This document shows positions 1 through 9,337 of a DNA stretch of 64,000 nt, in pieces. The stretch spans positions 8,585,119 through 8,649,118 of the forward strand of contig CM020618.1 in assembly GCA_009829735.1 (NCBI GenBank), in the 5' to 3' direction. Positions within the stretch are counted from its first letter, which is position 1. The number at the start of each line of letters is the position of its first letter. The notes under the pieces were generated by a model. The model had not been told where the DNA came from. It worked only from the letters and a program-made list of their open reading frames with translations, and made no database searches. Made by a program: the position numbers and the translations under genes. The DNA comes from Pyropia yezoensis. Its lineage: Eukaryota > Rhodophyta > Bangiophyceae > Bangiales > Bangiaceae.

Positions 1-3000
1 TGGGAGGGGTGGCGACGATCGCTACCGCGCGCTGGGGTCATGTGTAGGAAAGGAGCGGCGGCCGTGGAGGTGGCACTGCTGGGGACGCCCATTGTACTGG
101 ACCGACGTGGTGGAGTGGTGGGGGGGGTGGACACAACGACAGCATCGGTGTGCCAATGGGGGCCGGAGGAGGGGACAGCTGCTGTCATCTTGGTAATGGT
201 GGGGCGGGGTCGGCGATGGCTGTGCAAGCTGCGTGGGGGTGACCGTAAGAGGAGCTCGACATGGGGGGGGGGGAGGGGATGGCCGCAGAGTGCTCGTGAT
301 CGTGCTGCTTGGTTGGGGACAGGGAATGGGGTTGTGCTGGGAGGAGCTTCGTGCTGAAGATGGGGCTGGTGTTACTCAGGAGGTCGCCAGCGCAGGGTCA
401 TTATCTTAGAGCAAATGTTGTATATCTCCAATTTCTTCTTGGGTTGTTGTGGTAGGCACGCTTCGTGGCTGTTCATGATGGTGGAGAACGGCTTTAAAGC
501 CGCCGCGGAGGTTGACTTGTAGAGGGACTGGGCGATATCCCCCTGCCGCCGGCCGCCCCCTCGCGGGTGCTGGCACGGGGCGACGTCGACGTTGCCGGCT
601 GCTGTGCCGCCTCGGCACGTGCGGCCGCCGGCTCCACCGAGCGCCCGCGCGAAGGGCCGGTCGTCCGTGGCAGCGGCGGCCGCTAGCGCACATCACGGAA
701 GACGGCGGCGGCGGGAGTCGCGGCCACGGTGGCCCCGTCGGGGTGACGGGGCCAGCTGCTGTAGCAGAAGTGGGGGGTGCGGCGACCGCAGCACTGGACG
801 AGGTGCATGCGGCTGTCGGCGGTGGCACATCCTCGGGCGCCGTGAGGGCCACCTCCCACCTTCGCACGCGCGGGGCGGGCGCCGCTGGCGCCGCCGCAGC
901 TGCCACCGTTGCCGCCGCGGCGACGGTCGCCGGCCCCTCGCCCTTACCTTCAAGCCAGCCTGAGTGCGGCAGCGGCGGCGGCAAACGGAGGCCACAGCCC
1001 TGGCACCCGCGGGCGCGCCGGCGGCCTCTCCCCCACCGCAGCCGCCCGGCGGGGGGCGCCCGCGGCGGCGGGGGCACAGCGCTCGCCCCCAAGCCCCCCC
1101 TCCCCCCGCCCCCCCCTGCGCCCCTGGACCCTCGAGGACATACACGGCGGTGGCGGTGTGCTTCTTTTCTTTCTGTCGCGTGGGCTCACAGCCCGCATCC
1201 CCGCCCCCTTCCCGGCCTCTCCCTTCACACCAAGACGATGCCTCCCGACCGCTGCCACCACCCCCCTCACTCGACCGCCTCCTCTGCCGCATCGGCGGCA
1301 ATGGCTCTGGCCCTGAGCAGATCCCCCCAGTTGCACCCCCTTCTCCCCCCTCCGCCCTCCCCTACCCCCCTGCCCCTCTGGCGGCACCCCCTCCTGCCGA
1401 CGCCACCGCCGCCGCCACCACCGCCGGGAGCGAACGCTGCGCCACACAGCCGGCCGACGGCCCCGCCGCCGCAAGCGGTAGATGCAGCGGCGGCGGAGGC
1501 GCCTCCCTACCCCCCCCCCCCCCCTCCCCCGACAGCATGGCGCCCGCCGTGCTCCCCGCTCACAGCGAGGCGCCCAACGACGCACTCGCCGCCACCCTCC
1601 CTGACCGCCGCAGCTGCTAGAAGAGGTTGCCCGCGGCGCTGAGGCCTGGGCAGCCACCGGACACGCCCCCGCCACCGCCTCCGCCGCCGCCGCCGGGCGC
1701 CCGGGGCGTGCCGGGCGTGGTGCACCCCCCCCTCCCCATGCCGGCCATCCCCCGCCCCCCCCCCCCCCGGGCGTCCGCCCCAAGCGTCGCGGCGGTCCTC
1801 CCCATGGACGCGTCCGGCGGGGAAGGGCAGCGAGTGCGAACACTAGGGGTCCTGGCCGACGCTGCCCCGGCCGTCGGCGAGGCGCATGCCGTCGGCGGCG
1901 GCGGCAACGCCGACCACGCGCGGGCGCCGCACCAGCTGCCGCATCGCCTCCTTCCAGCCATCGTCCACGCCGCCACCGCCGCCGCCACCCCCCTCCACCA
2001 CACCAACCGCCCCACTACCGCCGCCACCACCGCCACTGCCGTGGCCGCCGCCGCGGCCACCGCCGCCAACGACACCGCCACCGCCGCTGCCACCCTTTTC
2101 GGCCGCCGCCGCGGCAATGGCCGCGACAGAGACGGCGTCCGCGGCGCAGGGCGGCGCACGCCCGGGGATTCCCGATGCCCCACGGGCCGCCGCGGCGGCG
2201 GTCATAGCAACTGCCCCGCCGTGTGGTTGGGGTGCCACCCCCGCCGCCGCCCCGAGCGCCGCCGCCGCCACCCTGATGGGCCGTGGCTCCCGAAGGCGGC
2301 CGACACCGCCGCCACTGCCGCCGCCATAGCCACCGCCGCTTCTGTCGCCGTCGCCGCTGCTGCCAACGGTGCCGGAATCGGAACCACAGGGGGATCCCGG
2401 GGCTGACAAACCGCCCACGGGCGGCCAATCCCATGCGGCAGGGGGAAACGGCGCGGGCGGCGGCCCGCCCGAAGGGGCAGCGTCGGTCTGGCCCTCTGGG
2501 AGCGGGCTCCCCCCTCAGGCCGGCGCGGGGCGCAAGAGTGGCAAGCCGGCACAGCGTGCCGAGGCGTCCCCCACGAAAGGTCCAGGTGCAGGCGCCACCG
2601 CCGGCCCGCCTCCGCCATCGCCACCGCCGTCACCGCCGCCACCTCCACCCCGACGCCACCTCTGGCCATCGTCGGGGGTGGGCACCGCCGGCGGGGACGG
2701 CGCGGGGGACCCGCCGATGTCTTCCGCCTCTCGGCGGCGTGTGGCGGCGGGCGTGCTCCGGCCTGCCGCCCCCTCTGCGGGAGGAGCCGCTGGCCGCTCG
2801 ATGCGGTGTACGACCACGTCGTTGGGCACCATGTAAGGCGCCCGGATGCGGGAGGCCGCCGTCGACTCGCCACGCCGCCGACCACCGCCGCAACCGCCAC
2901 CGCAACAACCACCGCCACCGCCGGCAGCGGCGGCCACGTTGCCGTGCCTGCCGACGCCCGGGTGTGGCTGCAACGGCCCGCCGGCCGGCTGGCCCGGCTA

Positions 3001-3179
3001 CGCCGCTCACGCCACAGGCGGCGACGGCGGCGGCGGCGGCGGCGGCGGCGAAGACATTCCCATTGGCGGCGCCGACACGGGCCGGCGGCGCCCCCCCCCG
3101 CTCCCGCCCCCCATCCCCCTCCCCCTTCCTGGAAGACGGCGTCACAATGGCTGTGGTGGTGATATGCTGCTTTTGCTGG
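1..3179. other. GC-rich low-complexity DNA, no gene called
   Basis: This stretch is dominated by CCG/GCC, poly-C and GGC runs. Long open frames exist on both strands at once, but their translations are only Pro, Ala, Arg or Gly mixtures with no recognisable domain, as expected when stop codons are rare in very GC-rich DNA. It may hold introns or the downstream end of the minus-strand TPR-like exon at 3180-3418. No exon boundary here could be supported. Confidence 0.6.
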
Positions 3180-3418
3180 TTGAGCGCCAGGTTCTTGCGC
3201 GCCGCCGCGAGGCGGGCGTCCATGCCGACGCTCCCCCCTTCGTGGGTGCGGATGGCTTCGCGGTAGGCGCGCTCGGCGGGCGTCAGCCGCCGCTGGCTGT
3301 CAAGGACCATCCCCAGGTCCAGAAGGGTGTCCCCCAGGCTGGCCAGCGCGTCTCCTACCGACCCGGCGGGGGCGTCCAGGATGTGGTCGTCTCTCACCGT
3401 CGCCGCGCTCCCCCCCAC
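3180..3418 (-). CDS. TPR-like exon of an unidentified gene (partial)
   Basis: On the minus strand this exon has balanced amino-acid composition, unlike its surroundings. It encodes two amphipathic helical hairpins: a segment with ALASLGDTLLDLGMVL, then LTPAERAYREAIRTHE, then ARLAAARKNLAL. This spacing is typical of tetratricopeptide repeats of the kinesin-light-chain type, which act as protein-protein interaction scaffolds. The frame opens at a GTG rather than an ATG, and an AG lies just upstream (near 3410), so this is probably an internal exon whose start and end are set by splicing. Downstream the frame runs into low-complexity sequence. Domain assignment is by pattern only; the parent gene is unknown. 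Confidence 0.45.
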
Positions 3419-3662
3419 CGCAGAGGCTATACTTGCGCCGCCCGCCTGCCAATGAGCGTCTTCCCCACCGCCCCAACCCGCCCCCTACCTGCCGCGGCCA
3501 CCACCGCCCCAACCCACCTCGGCAGTTCCGGGCACCAATGCGGCCGTGGCCGCCTAGGCATCGTCACCGCCGCCGCCGCCATCGCCGTGGCGCCACCGCC
3601 GACGCCGCCGCCACTTCCGAAGCCGCTGCCGCTGCCACGGCCGCTGCCACTACAGCGAACGC

Positions 3663-4001
3663 TCACGCTGCCGGCGCAGCGAATGGGGGGGGGGGAATTT
3701 TGAGGTAGCGATGATGGTGGAGAGACGACGGTGGCGGATGAGGGTGGAGGACAGGGTGGGGAACGACCGGGCGAGCTCCCGGAAGGAAAAGCTTCCGGTA
3801 GCTGCCAGTGGTCAATGGGTGCTTCTGGGCCTCACGCTGGAGATCACCATAAAAACAGGGTGCCAAACTATCTTGTACAGCGTTTTCCGTGGCAAGTTTT
3901 GCGATAAAACGCTCGGCTAAAGCGCCGGAAGGAGACCCGTCCACTCTGAGGCCCCACGAAGTCACCAAGTCGATAGCCAGTCTGGTTCTAATGTTGACCA
4001 T
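3663..4001 (-). CDS. Hypothetical exon or small protein
   Basis: A minus-strand frame starting at an ATG at 4001 gives about 70 residues of natural-looking, helix-rich sequence (including GALAERFIAKLATENAVQ) before passing into a Pro/His-rich tail near 3663. Local base composition is less GC-rich than the flanks, as for coding or transposon DNA. A short plus-strand frame (3711-3920) overlaps it, and strand choice rests on composition only. It could be a decayed transposon exon next to the pogo-like gene at 4470-6215. C-rich DNA without a visible gene follows from 4260 to 4469. No family is recognised. Confidence 0.25.
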   Translation of the reverse strand: MVNIRTRLAIDLVTSWGLRVDGSPSGALAERFIAKLATENAVQDSLAPCFYGDLQREAQKHPLTTGSYRKLFLPGARPVVPHPVLHPHPPPSSLHHHRYLKIPPPPFAAPAA

Positions 4002-4469
4002 TCTCCGGCGATTTACCGGTACCCGTTGCCGCCGAGAGACACAACAGACATGAAAAAAAAGCACGCATCGAGGGTGTTTTTTCTGGGGAGTGATGTGTCT
4101 CACGCTCTGTATCTCTTCTGTAGGCAATATAACGAGTCAGAGGTCGGTGACTTTAATGTCTACCAATCGAAATTCCTGTTTATTGCCCCTGGAATGGGTC
4201 TTGACGTGCCACTGGGGCGTACCTGTGTCGTCTCCCAATGTGTTTCCCCATGAATGTCTTATCGGCCATGCCTCTTCTCTATCCCCTTTGCCAGCTCCCA
4301 CCCCTCAACCGCGACTCGACCTTGCCGTCCCCCACCCCCCCTGACCCCCCTAAAACACCCACCCCCCCACCCGCCCCCCCATCCCCCCCCCCCAACCTAT
4401 CACGCCCACCCACCCCCACTACCTCGCCCTCCCACCCCCCCCCCTTCCCACCTCATCCCACCGCGAGCT

Positions 4470-6215
4470 CTAACGGGCCCTCTTGCGGCGTGGCTCCTCC
4501 TCCACAACCCTGCCGGGCGCGCTCTCGTAGGGCCCAATGGGACCAGCCGACGCCCGCGCTTGAGCTGCACGGCGGCGCAAGCTCTCCTTGCGGGCGAGGA
4601 ACTCGGGGCTCTTGCGGAGCGCCTCTGCCTGGGCCATCTTCCGCGCCTCCATCTCGATGGCCGCCACACGCTTGGCCTCCCTACCCGCCTCCAGCTTGAC
4701 CTTCGCCGAATGCTTGGCCGCCGCAGCCTTGTCGAGCTCCCCGAGGGCCCCCAGCACCGCCTCGCTAGTGGCCTCCACGGCTTGACCTCGGGTGAGCACT
4801 GACCCAAACGACACTTGCGGCTCACGCATCTCTCGCCGAGTCTCGGGCCCCAGCCGCACGCAAAGCCGTTCAATGTCCACCACCCGTCGAGAATTCTTGG
4901 TGCCTTTGCCTTTCAGAAAGCGCGTTACGTCAATTGCGCCGGGGTTGATGGGCCACGTGCCCGTCTCGCGGAAGCCAGTGATGATGTTGACAGATGACAG
5001 CCCATGACACGCGCTCTGGTTGATCAGATTCTTGAGGTGGATTAAGTTAAACTTGGCCCCCCTGGGGAGAATGGGCAGCATCGCCCCCGTCCCAGTGACG
5101 CTCCTGGCCTTGTTCTTGAGGAAGGACTGGCCGTCCAGCGCCTGAAGCATGTGCGACAGGTGGGAGAGGAACATCAGCACGACCACTTTGGCATCGTTGA
5201 GCAAACGCAGGCCCACCGCCGACGCGTGGACTTTGCACCCGTCCATCAGCATCACTTTCCACTCCGCCCCGCCCCGCCCCGCGAGGTGCCGCGCCGCAGA
5301 CCGCGCAAACGTCTCCCGCAAGTCCCAGTCAAACCCCGGCTTCTCGCGACGGTGCACCTCGGCCCCGTCCTCCAGAAACGATGCCAGAGGGACGCGGCGC
5401 GAGAAACCAGCGACCTGCTCCACAACAGCAAAACGGAGCCGCCCCCCGCTGCCAGCCACGACCACAAACATGAGGAGGCACGACTCGTCCGTGCAGATAG
5501 TCGCCACCAGGCTGGTGGCCTCTGCCCCGCTCTGGACTGACGGGATGACAAACTCTGGGCGTCCGTCGTCCTTGTGGGCAATCACCTTGACCTTGGACTT
5601 GCTCATCAGCTCCTCCGCGTTCATCATGGACTCGTCGGTGTTCCAGACCTGCGAAGCCTTGGTGATTGCAAACTCAGTACAGAGAAACCAAAATGCAGCA
5701 AAAAACTTTGCCACCGCCTCTAGCGTCGACGCCACAGCCCGTACACCCTCAAGGGCAACAGGCCGCACGCGCCGTTGCTCCGGGCGACCCTCCAAAAATC
5801 GTTGCAAGAAAGTTCGACCCGGAATCCCACCCACCCCAAAGCACCTCCCCGCCTCTGCCTCCCTTCCCACGTCGGCAATATACTGCCGCAACAACACACT
5901 GGCAAGCCCACACGTCAGGGCATCACCCCCCTTCGTCCATGAGGCAAAGTAAACCGCCATGGTGTCCTCCTCCTCCCTGAAGAAGAACCGAGGGCGCCCG
6001 AGCGCCACGTCATTGCCACGGTTCTGGAGCCAGGTCCGCACGTTGGACAGGGAGGCTCCCGTCGCCTGCATGAGGACAGCCACGCGCGACGTCTTGTGCT
6101 CAACCCGGGCCGTCTCCAGCTTCTCCTGCATCTCAGACGTCAGCTGTGTGCCCCGATCACGGGGGCTCGCATCGGGCTCGTCAGCGGATGATTGGTCAAT
6201 AGGGTGTGAAGGCAT
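4470..6215 (-). CDS. pogo/Tigger-like transposase (DDE_1 superfamily)
   Basis: The protein has 581 residues from the ATG at 6215; the open frame extends upstream to 6374, but that part is low complexity. It starts with a short helical N-terminal region (residues 22-70, possible HTH), then a catalytic core resembling DDE_1 transposases (pogo, Tigger, jerky, CENP-B relatives) that cut and paste DNA at TA sites. Candidate catalytic acids are D194 in WNTDES, D325 in MLMDGCKVHAS and D361 in the HMLQALD motif, which matches the family's H-x-L-Q-P-L-D. The C-terminus is Lys/Arg-rich. The frame is intact with no internal stop. An A13 run lies just upstream at about 6227-6239. Terminal inverted repeats for this copy were not found by eye, so it could be an immobilised or domesticated copy. 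Family call is strong; activity is unknown. Confidence 0.75.
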   Translation of the reverse strand: MPSHPIDQSSADEPDASPRDRGTQLTSEMQEKLETARVEHKTSRVAVLMQATGASLSNVRTWLQNRGNDVALGRPRFFFREEEDTMAVYFASWTKGGDALTCGLASVLLRQYIADVGREAEAGRCFGVGGIPGRTFLQRFLEGRPEQRRVRPVALEGVRAVASTLEAVAKFFAAFWFLCTEFAITKASQVWNTDESMMNAEELMSKSKVKVIAHKDDGRPEFVIPSVQSGAEATSLVATICTDESCLLMFVVVAGSGGRLRFAVVEQVAGFSRRVPLASFLEDGAEVHRREKPGFDWDLRETFARSAARHLAGRGGAEWKVMLMDGCKVHASAVGLRLLNDAKVVVLMFLSHLSHMLQALDGQSFLKNKARSVTGTGAMLPILPRGAKFNLIHLKNLINQSACHGLSSVNIITGFRETGTWPINPGAIDVTRFLKGKGTKNSRRVVDIERLCVRLGPETRREMREPQVSFGSVLTRGQAVEATSEAVLGALGELDKAAAAKHSAKVKLEAGREAKRVAAIEMEARKMAQAEALRKSPEFLARKESLRRRAAQARASAGPIGPYESAPGRVVEEEPRRKRAR

Positions 6216-6459
6216 GGTGCACGTCAAAAAAAAAAAAAGAAGGCGACGCTCGATGGGGTGGGGAAGGGGATGGGTCAATCGCTGTGAGGGGGCGGTGGAG
6301 CCGGCGACGGTGAAGATACTTGGAAACGAGCTCCCGTAGCTCTGGGGCCGACAAACCAGCCGCCGCCAAGTCAATCGGGCTTTCTTGCAGTCACTCGTGC
6401 CTCCTTTGATTGACAGTGATGGTCGACATTTTGGGCAGTGGTCAACATTAGAACCAGAC

Positions 6460-6582
6460 TATTGTGCGTCCCGTAAAAAGTGGACGTGCACAGGTCGTGC
6501 AGTGTGGGTTTGATTGGTCCAGTGGCTGATATTTGACATGATCACGACACGTGCACGTCTACTTTTTACGGGACGCACTATA
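6460..6582. mobile_element. 119-bp TA-flanked MITE (Tc1/mariner-like)
   Basis: Element 6462-6580 has terminal inverted repeats of about 30 bp that start T(T/A)GTGCGTCCCGTAAAAAG and continue to GACGTGCAC, with one or two mismatches between arms. It is flanked on both sides by TA (6460-6461 and 6581-6582), the target duplication of Tc1/mariner/pogo elements. It has no coding capacity. The pogo-like transposase gene ends 250 bp away, but nothing shows that it mobilised this MITE. Confidence 0.75.
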
Positions 6583-7419
6583 GCTACAGGCGCGCCACGA
6601 GGACGCAGAGGCTAGCCCAGCCTCCTTCTCGATGTGGCCGGTGCGTGTGCCATGGTGAGTAGGCGATCAGTCGGACATGGGTTCTCTGCAGAGTGACCTC
6701 ACGTCATTGCCGAAAAGCAGGCAGATGACTTTGCTTCTGACACGAACAATCAACGTCCCCGCGGTTCCCACAACACGAGAAAATATCCTCTGTGGATCAA
6801 CTGTTCTTTGCTGTTCCAATGGCAAGCCGCCATGAAATTCCAACTTGTGTGGGGCCACGTCGAAAACTCCCTGACGCGGTCTTGAGCCTGCGGCCTTCCG
6901 AGCCCATTTCAGGCCTGACCGGTGTCTGGGGCTGCGGCGTTCCAGCCAATTGGGGGCAGGGGCGCCCCCAGTGCCTCAGTTAGCAGATGGATCGGCCGGA
7001 AGCCGACCTGGGGAATCGAACCGTGCGGCGTTTTCACCCCATTCTAGAGGGCCACCCGGCGCAGTGCGGAGGTTTTTTCAGCGAATCAGTGGGTCACAGA
7101 GAGGCCCATCAGGAGCAACAGAGAGGCCTTTTTTTCGGGCCAGCGGGTGACACGTCCGGTGGGGAGATACAAATCGCGAGCTTTTCCACGTGAGGCAAGC
7201 GAGGTGATTGGAATTCCCGGGTCTGGTGGCTGGAACGTTTTGCCTCAGTCCGACGTAGAGTCCGGACCACCCTCGCCCAGGCCAATGGAACAGTGTCTGA
7301 ACAGACACCGCAAACCCCACACGTTCTTGTCCGGGCATTTTAGAGAAAAGCACGATAGTCCCCGGCGACGGACCGCCGCCCGCTGCCGCCCCCGGTCTGC
7401 CGTCTTCGGACCCGCCGCG
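6583..7419. other. Intergenic, no gene supported
   Basis: Moderate-GC sequence. Short open frames on both strands overlap and show no domain. No repeat or RNA gene was confirmed; a B-box-like GGTTCGATTCC occurs on the minus strand near 7020 without a credible tRNA fold. Confidence 0.5.
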
Positions 7420-8271
7420 CAGTGCCCGTTGTTGCGGGATCCACCGCAAGCGCGTTTTGACCCCGGAACGCTTGTTGAGACCTTGTTGAGACCTTGTTGA
7501 GGGCGCCTCCGCGTCGTCTCGCCCGGGGGAAACGACCCCAAACCTGGGCCCAATATCGCACTTAATGTGAGAGAATTCCAACAAAGTGCGTACTATTAGA
7601 GGGGTAGGCTCGCTAGTAGGAGCGCCGGAAGTATTACTAAGGCACTCAGAAGTACTGCTCCTGGGTCCAGAAGTTCCAGCGGCAATGCTCATCGGGATGA
7701 ACAACGCGCCTCCGTTGGCTTGTCGCAGAGGCTCCAACACCCGGGTCGTCCTCTGTTGAGCTCGGTCCTGGAGTAGCCTCGTTCATTCCTGTCCAGTCCA
7801 TATCGCAGCCGCGAGTATGCCGTCTTTTGGGCGTTTCAACTTCCTCTCAGCAGGAAAGTATACTCGGAAGGCCCGTGGGAATGCATTGTGAGACCGGTTT
7901 GCTGCCCCGTGCAAGCCGTACTTCCCCTTAGTACGCGTCCCACAGGCCTAATCCGGGCCTGCCTGTCAGGGCAGAGGGCTTGTTGAAGCTTGTCAAGCCT
8001 TGTTAATTCTTCCGCGTGGGTGTTTCCCTTTATTTTTTTTACATCTTCTTGTACGCACCGCCGAGGGCCGTCCCGTCGAATAACCAGACCTACAGGCTAG
8101 AGACGTGTACAAGCATCGGACAAGGGTCAAAGGCAAGAGTCATATTCGACCGACCTGTACGGGGGTGTGAAGGGGGGTGTAGAGGGCTACTTTACAAGGT
8201 CTCAACAAGGTCTTAACAAGCGTTTTGGGGTCAAAACGCGCTTGCGGTGGATCCCACAACAACGGGCACTG
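7420..8271. mobile_element. 852-bp element with 78-bp terminal inverted repeats
   Basis: The left end begins CAGTGCCCGTTGTTG and is repeated in inverse orientation at 8194-8271, with about 74 of 78 positions matching. The inner part of each arm is a short tandem array of an 11-bp unit (GACCTTGTTGA), and related words recur near 7980. The interior shows no intact transposase, so this is a non-autonomous element. A terminal CAGTG would fit hAT elements, but the flanking 8-mers (7412-7419 and 8272-8279) do not match well, so the superfamily is left open. Confidence 0.6.
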
Positions 8272-9337
8272 CGCCGGTGGCCCGCAGCAACGCCGACACC
8301 CTGGGGGGGGAAGGGGAGAGAGGGCAGGGGGCATTGGCGGCTCTGGTGTTGTTCCCGTCGCTCGCTGCCACCCTCCACACGGGAAGTGGCGTGTCGGCCG
8401 CGGCGGCAGCGGCGGCCGCGGCGGTGGCGCCCCTGCGGCCGAGCAGAGGGTCTGCGCAAGGGGGTGGGCGGGCGGGCGAGGAATGGAGAGGGACGCCACG
8501 CTGCGGCGATTTTTTTCTTTCTGCAGGCTGGAGGGGCATCCATCCTCGGTGTGGTGCCGTGCTGTTGCCGCGGCGGCGCGGGGGAACTAGGGGGGGGGAG
8601 GCGGGAGGGCCGCCGTCGTGTCGTCTGTGGACATAAGAATGCGGTGATGCCCTCCGCGAGTGAGTGGTACCACTCGGTCAATGCCGTCCGCCTGTGCCGG
8701 CCCGGCACCGCCCACCGGGTGCCGTATATGCCCACGGGGCACACCCCGCTGTCGTCGTCGCCATCTCCGTGCCTGCGCGCACCCCCCCCCCCTCCCTCCC
8801 CTCCCCCGCGCTGCAGCAGCGCGGCCATCTGCACCGTGCGAGCGCGCTCGGGTGGCCTGCAGGGACACGGCGGCATGGCGCCAGCGCCGCGCCCACCCAG
8901 ACCCACCGGCCCCCACCCACAGGCTCGGGGCGGGGAACTACTGTGGGGCACCCCCAGGCGGCGGCGTATCGGGCGCCGCAGCGGGCAGGCGCAGCCCCTT
9001 CCCCCCCCCCCCCCGGCCGCACCCGAGTCCGCTCCCACCCCCCCCTGCCCACCATCGCCAACACCACTGCCACCGCCACCACCTGCGGCCGGCCCCGGCG
9101 GCGCCCGTGCCGCCCCGCCGGCACCCCACTGGTTGGCAAAGCGGCTGAGCGCCGCCAGGGCCGCCCCGTTGGGCACCCTCCCCCCCGCTGCCGATGTGGC
9201 CGCCGCCGCGGCGGACGAACCGTCGCTGAGGGTACCAGTCCGGGCGGGAGGGTGCGGGGGGGGGGGGGGCGTGGCGACCGCCGGTGTCGCCCGCCCAGTG
9301 ACAGTAGAGACGCCCGCCGTTGCCGCCTGCAAGGCCG
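8272..9337. other. GC-rich low complexity; possible C-terminal coding of the S1 gene
   Basis: On the minus strand, in a frame different from the S1 CDS at 9338-10942, residues encoded near 9370-9150 look like real helical protein (for example LCALLTALQAATAG and ALAALSRFANQWG). The switch between frames lies at the poly-C/poly-G run near 9407-9415. This could be the true C-terminal end of the S1 protein, reached by an intron or a homopolymer length error. The rest (8272-9100) is G/C-rich repeats with no supportable gene. Confidence 0.35.

Noticed and set aside
406..3266. Many long ORFs on both strands in all frames
   Set aside because: Low-complexity Pro/Ala/Arg/Gly translations arising from GC-rich DNA with few stop codons; no domain, and frames overlap each other completely.
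6990..7060. tRNA-like B box (GGTTCGATTCC on the minus strand)
   Set aside because: The T-arm stem does not pair, no acceptor stem or A box at proper distance; not a tRNA gene, and SINE origin could not be supported.
7470..7500. Telomere-like short repeat (GACCTTGTTGA)n
   Set aside because: Only two or three units, mirrored at the other end of the 852-bp element; part of its terminal repeats.
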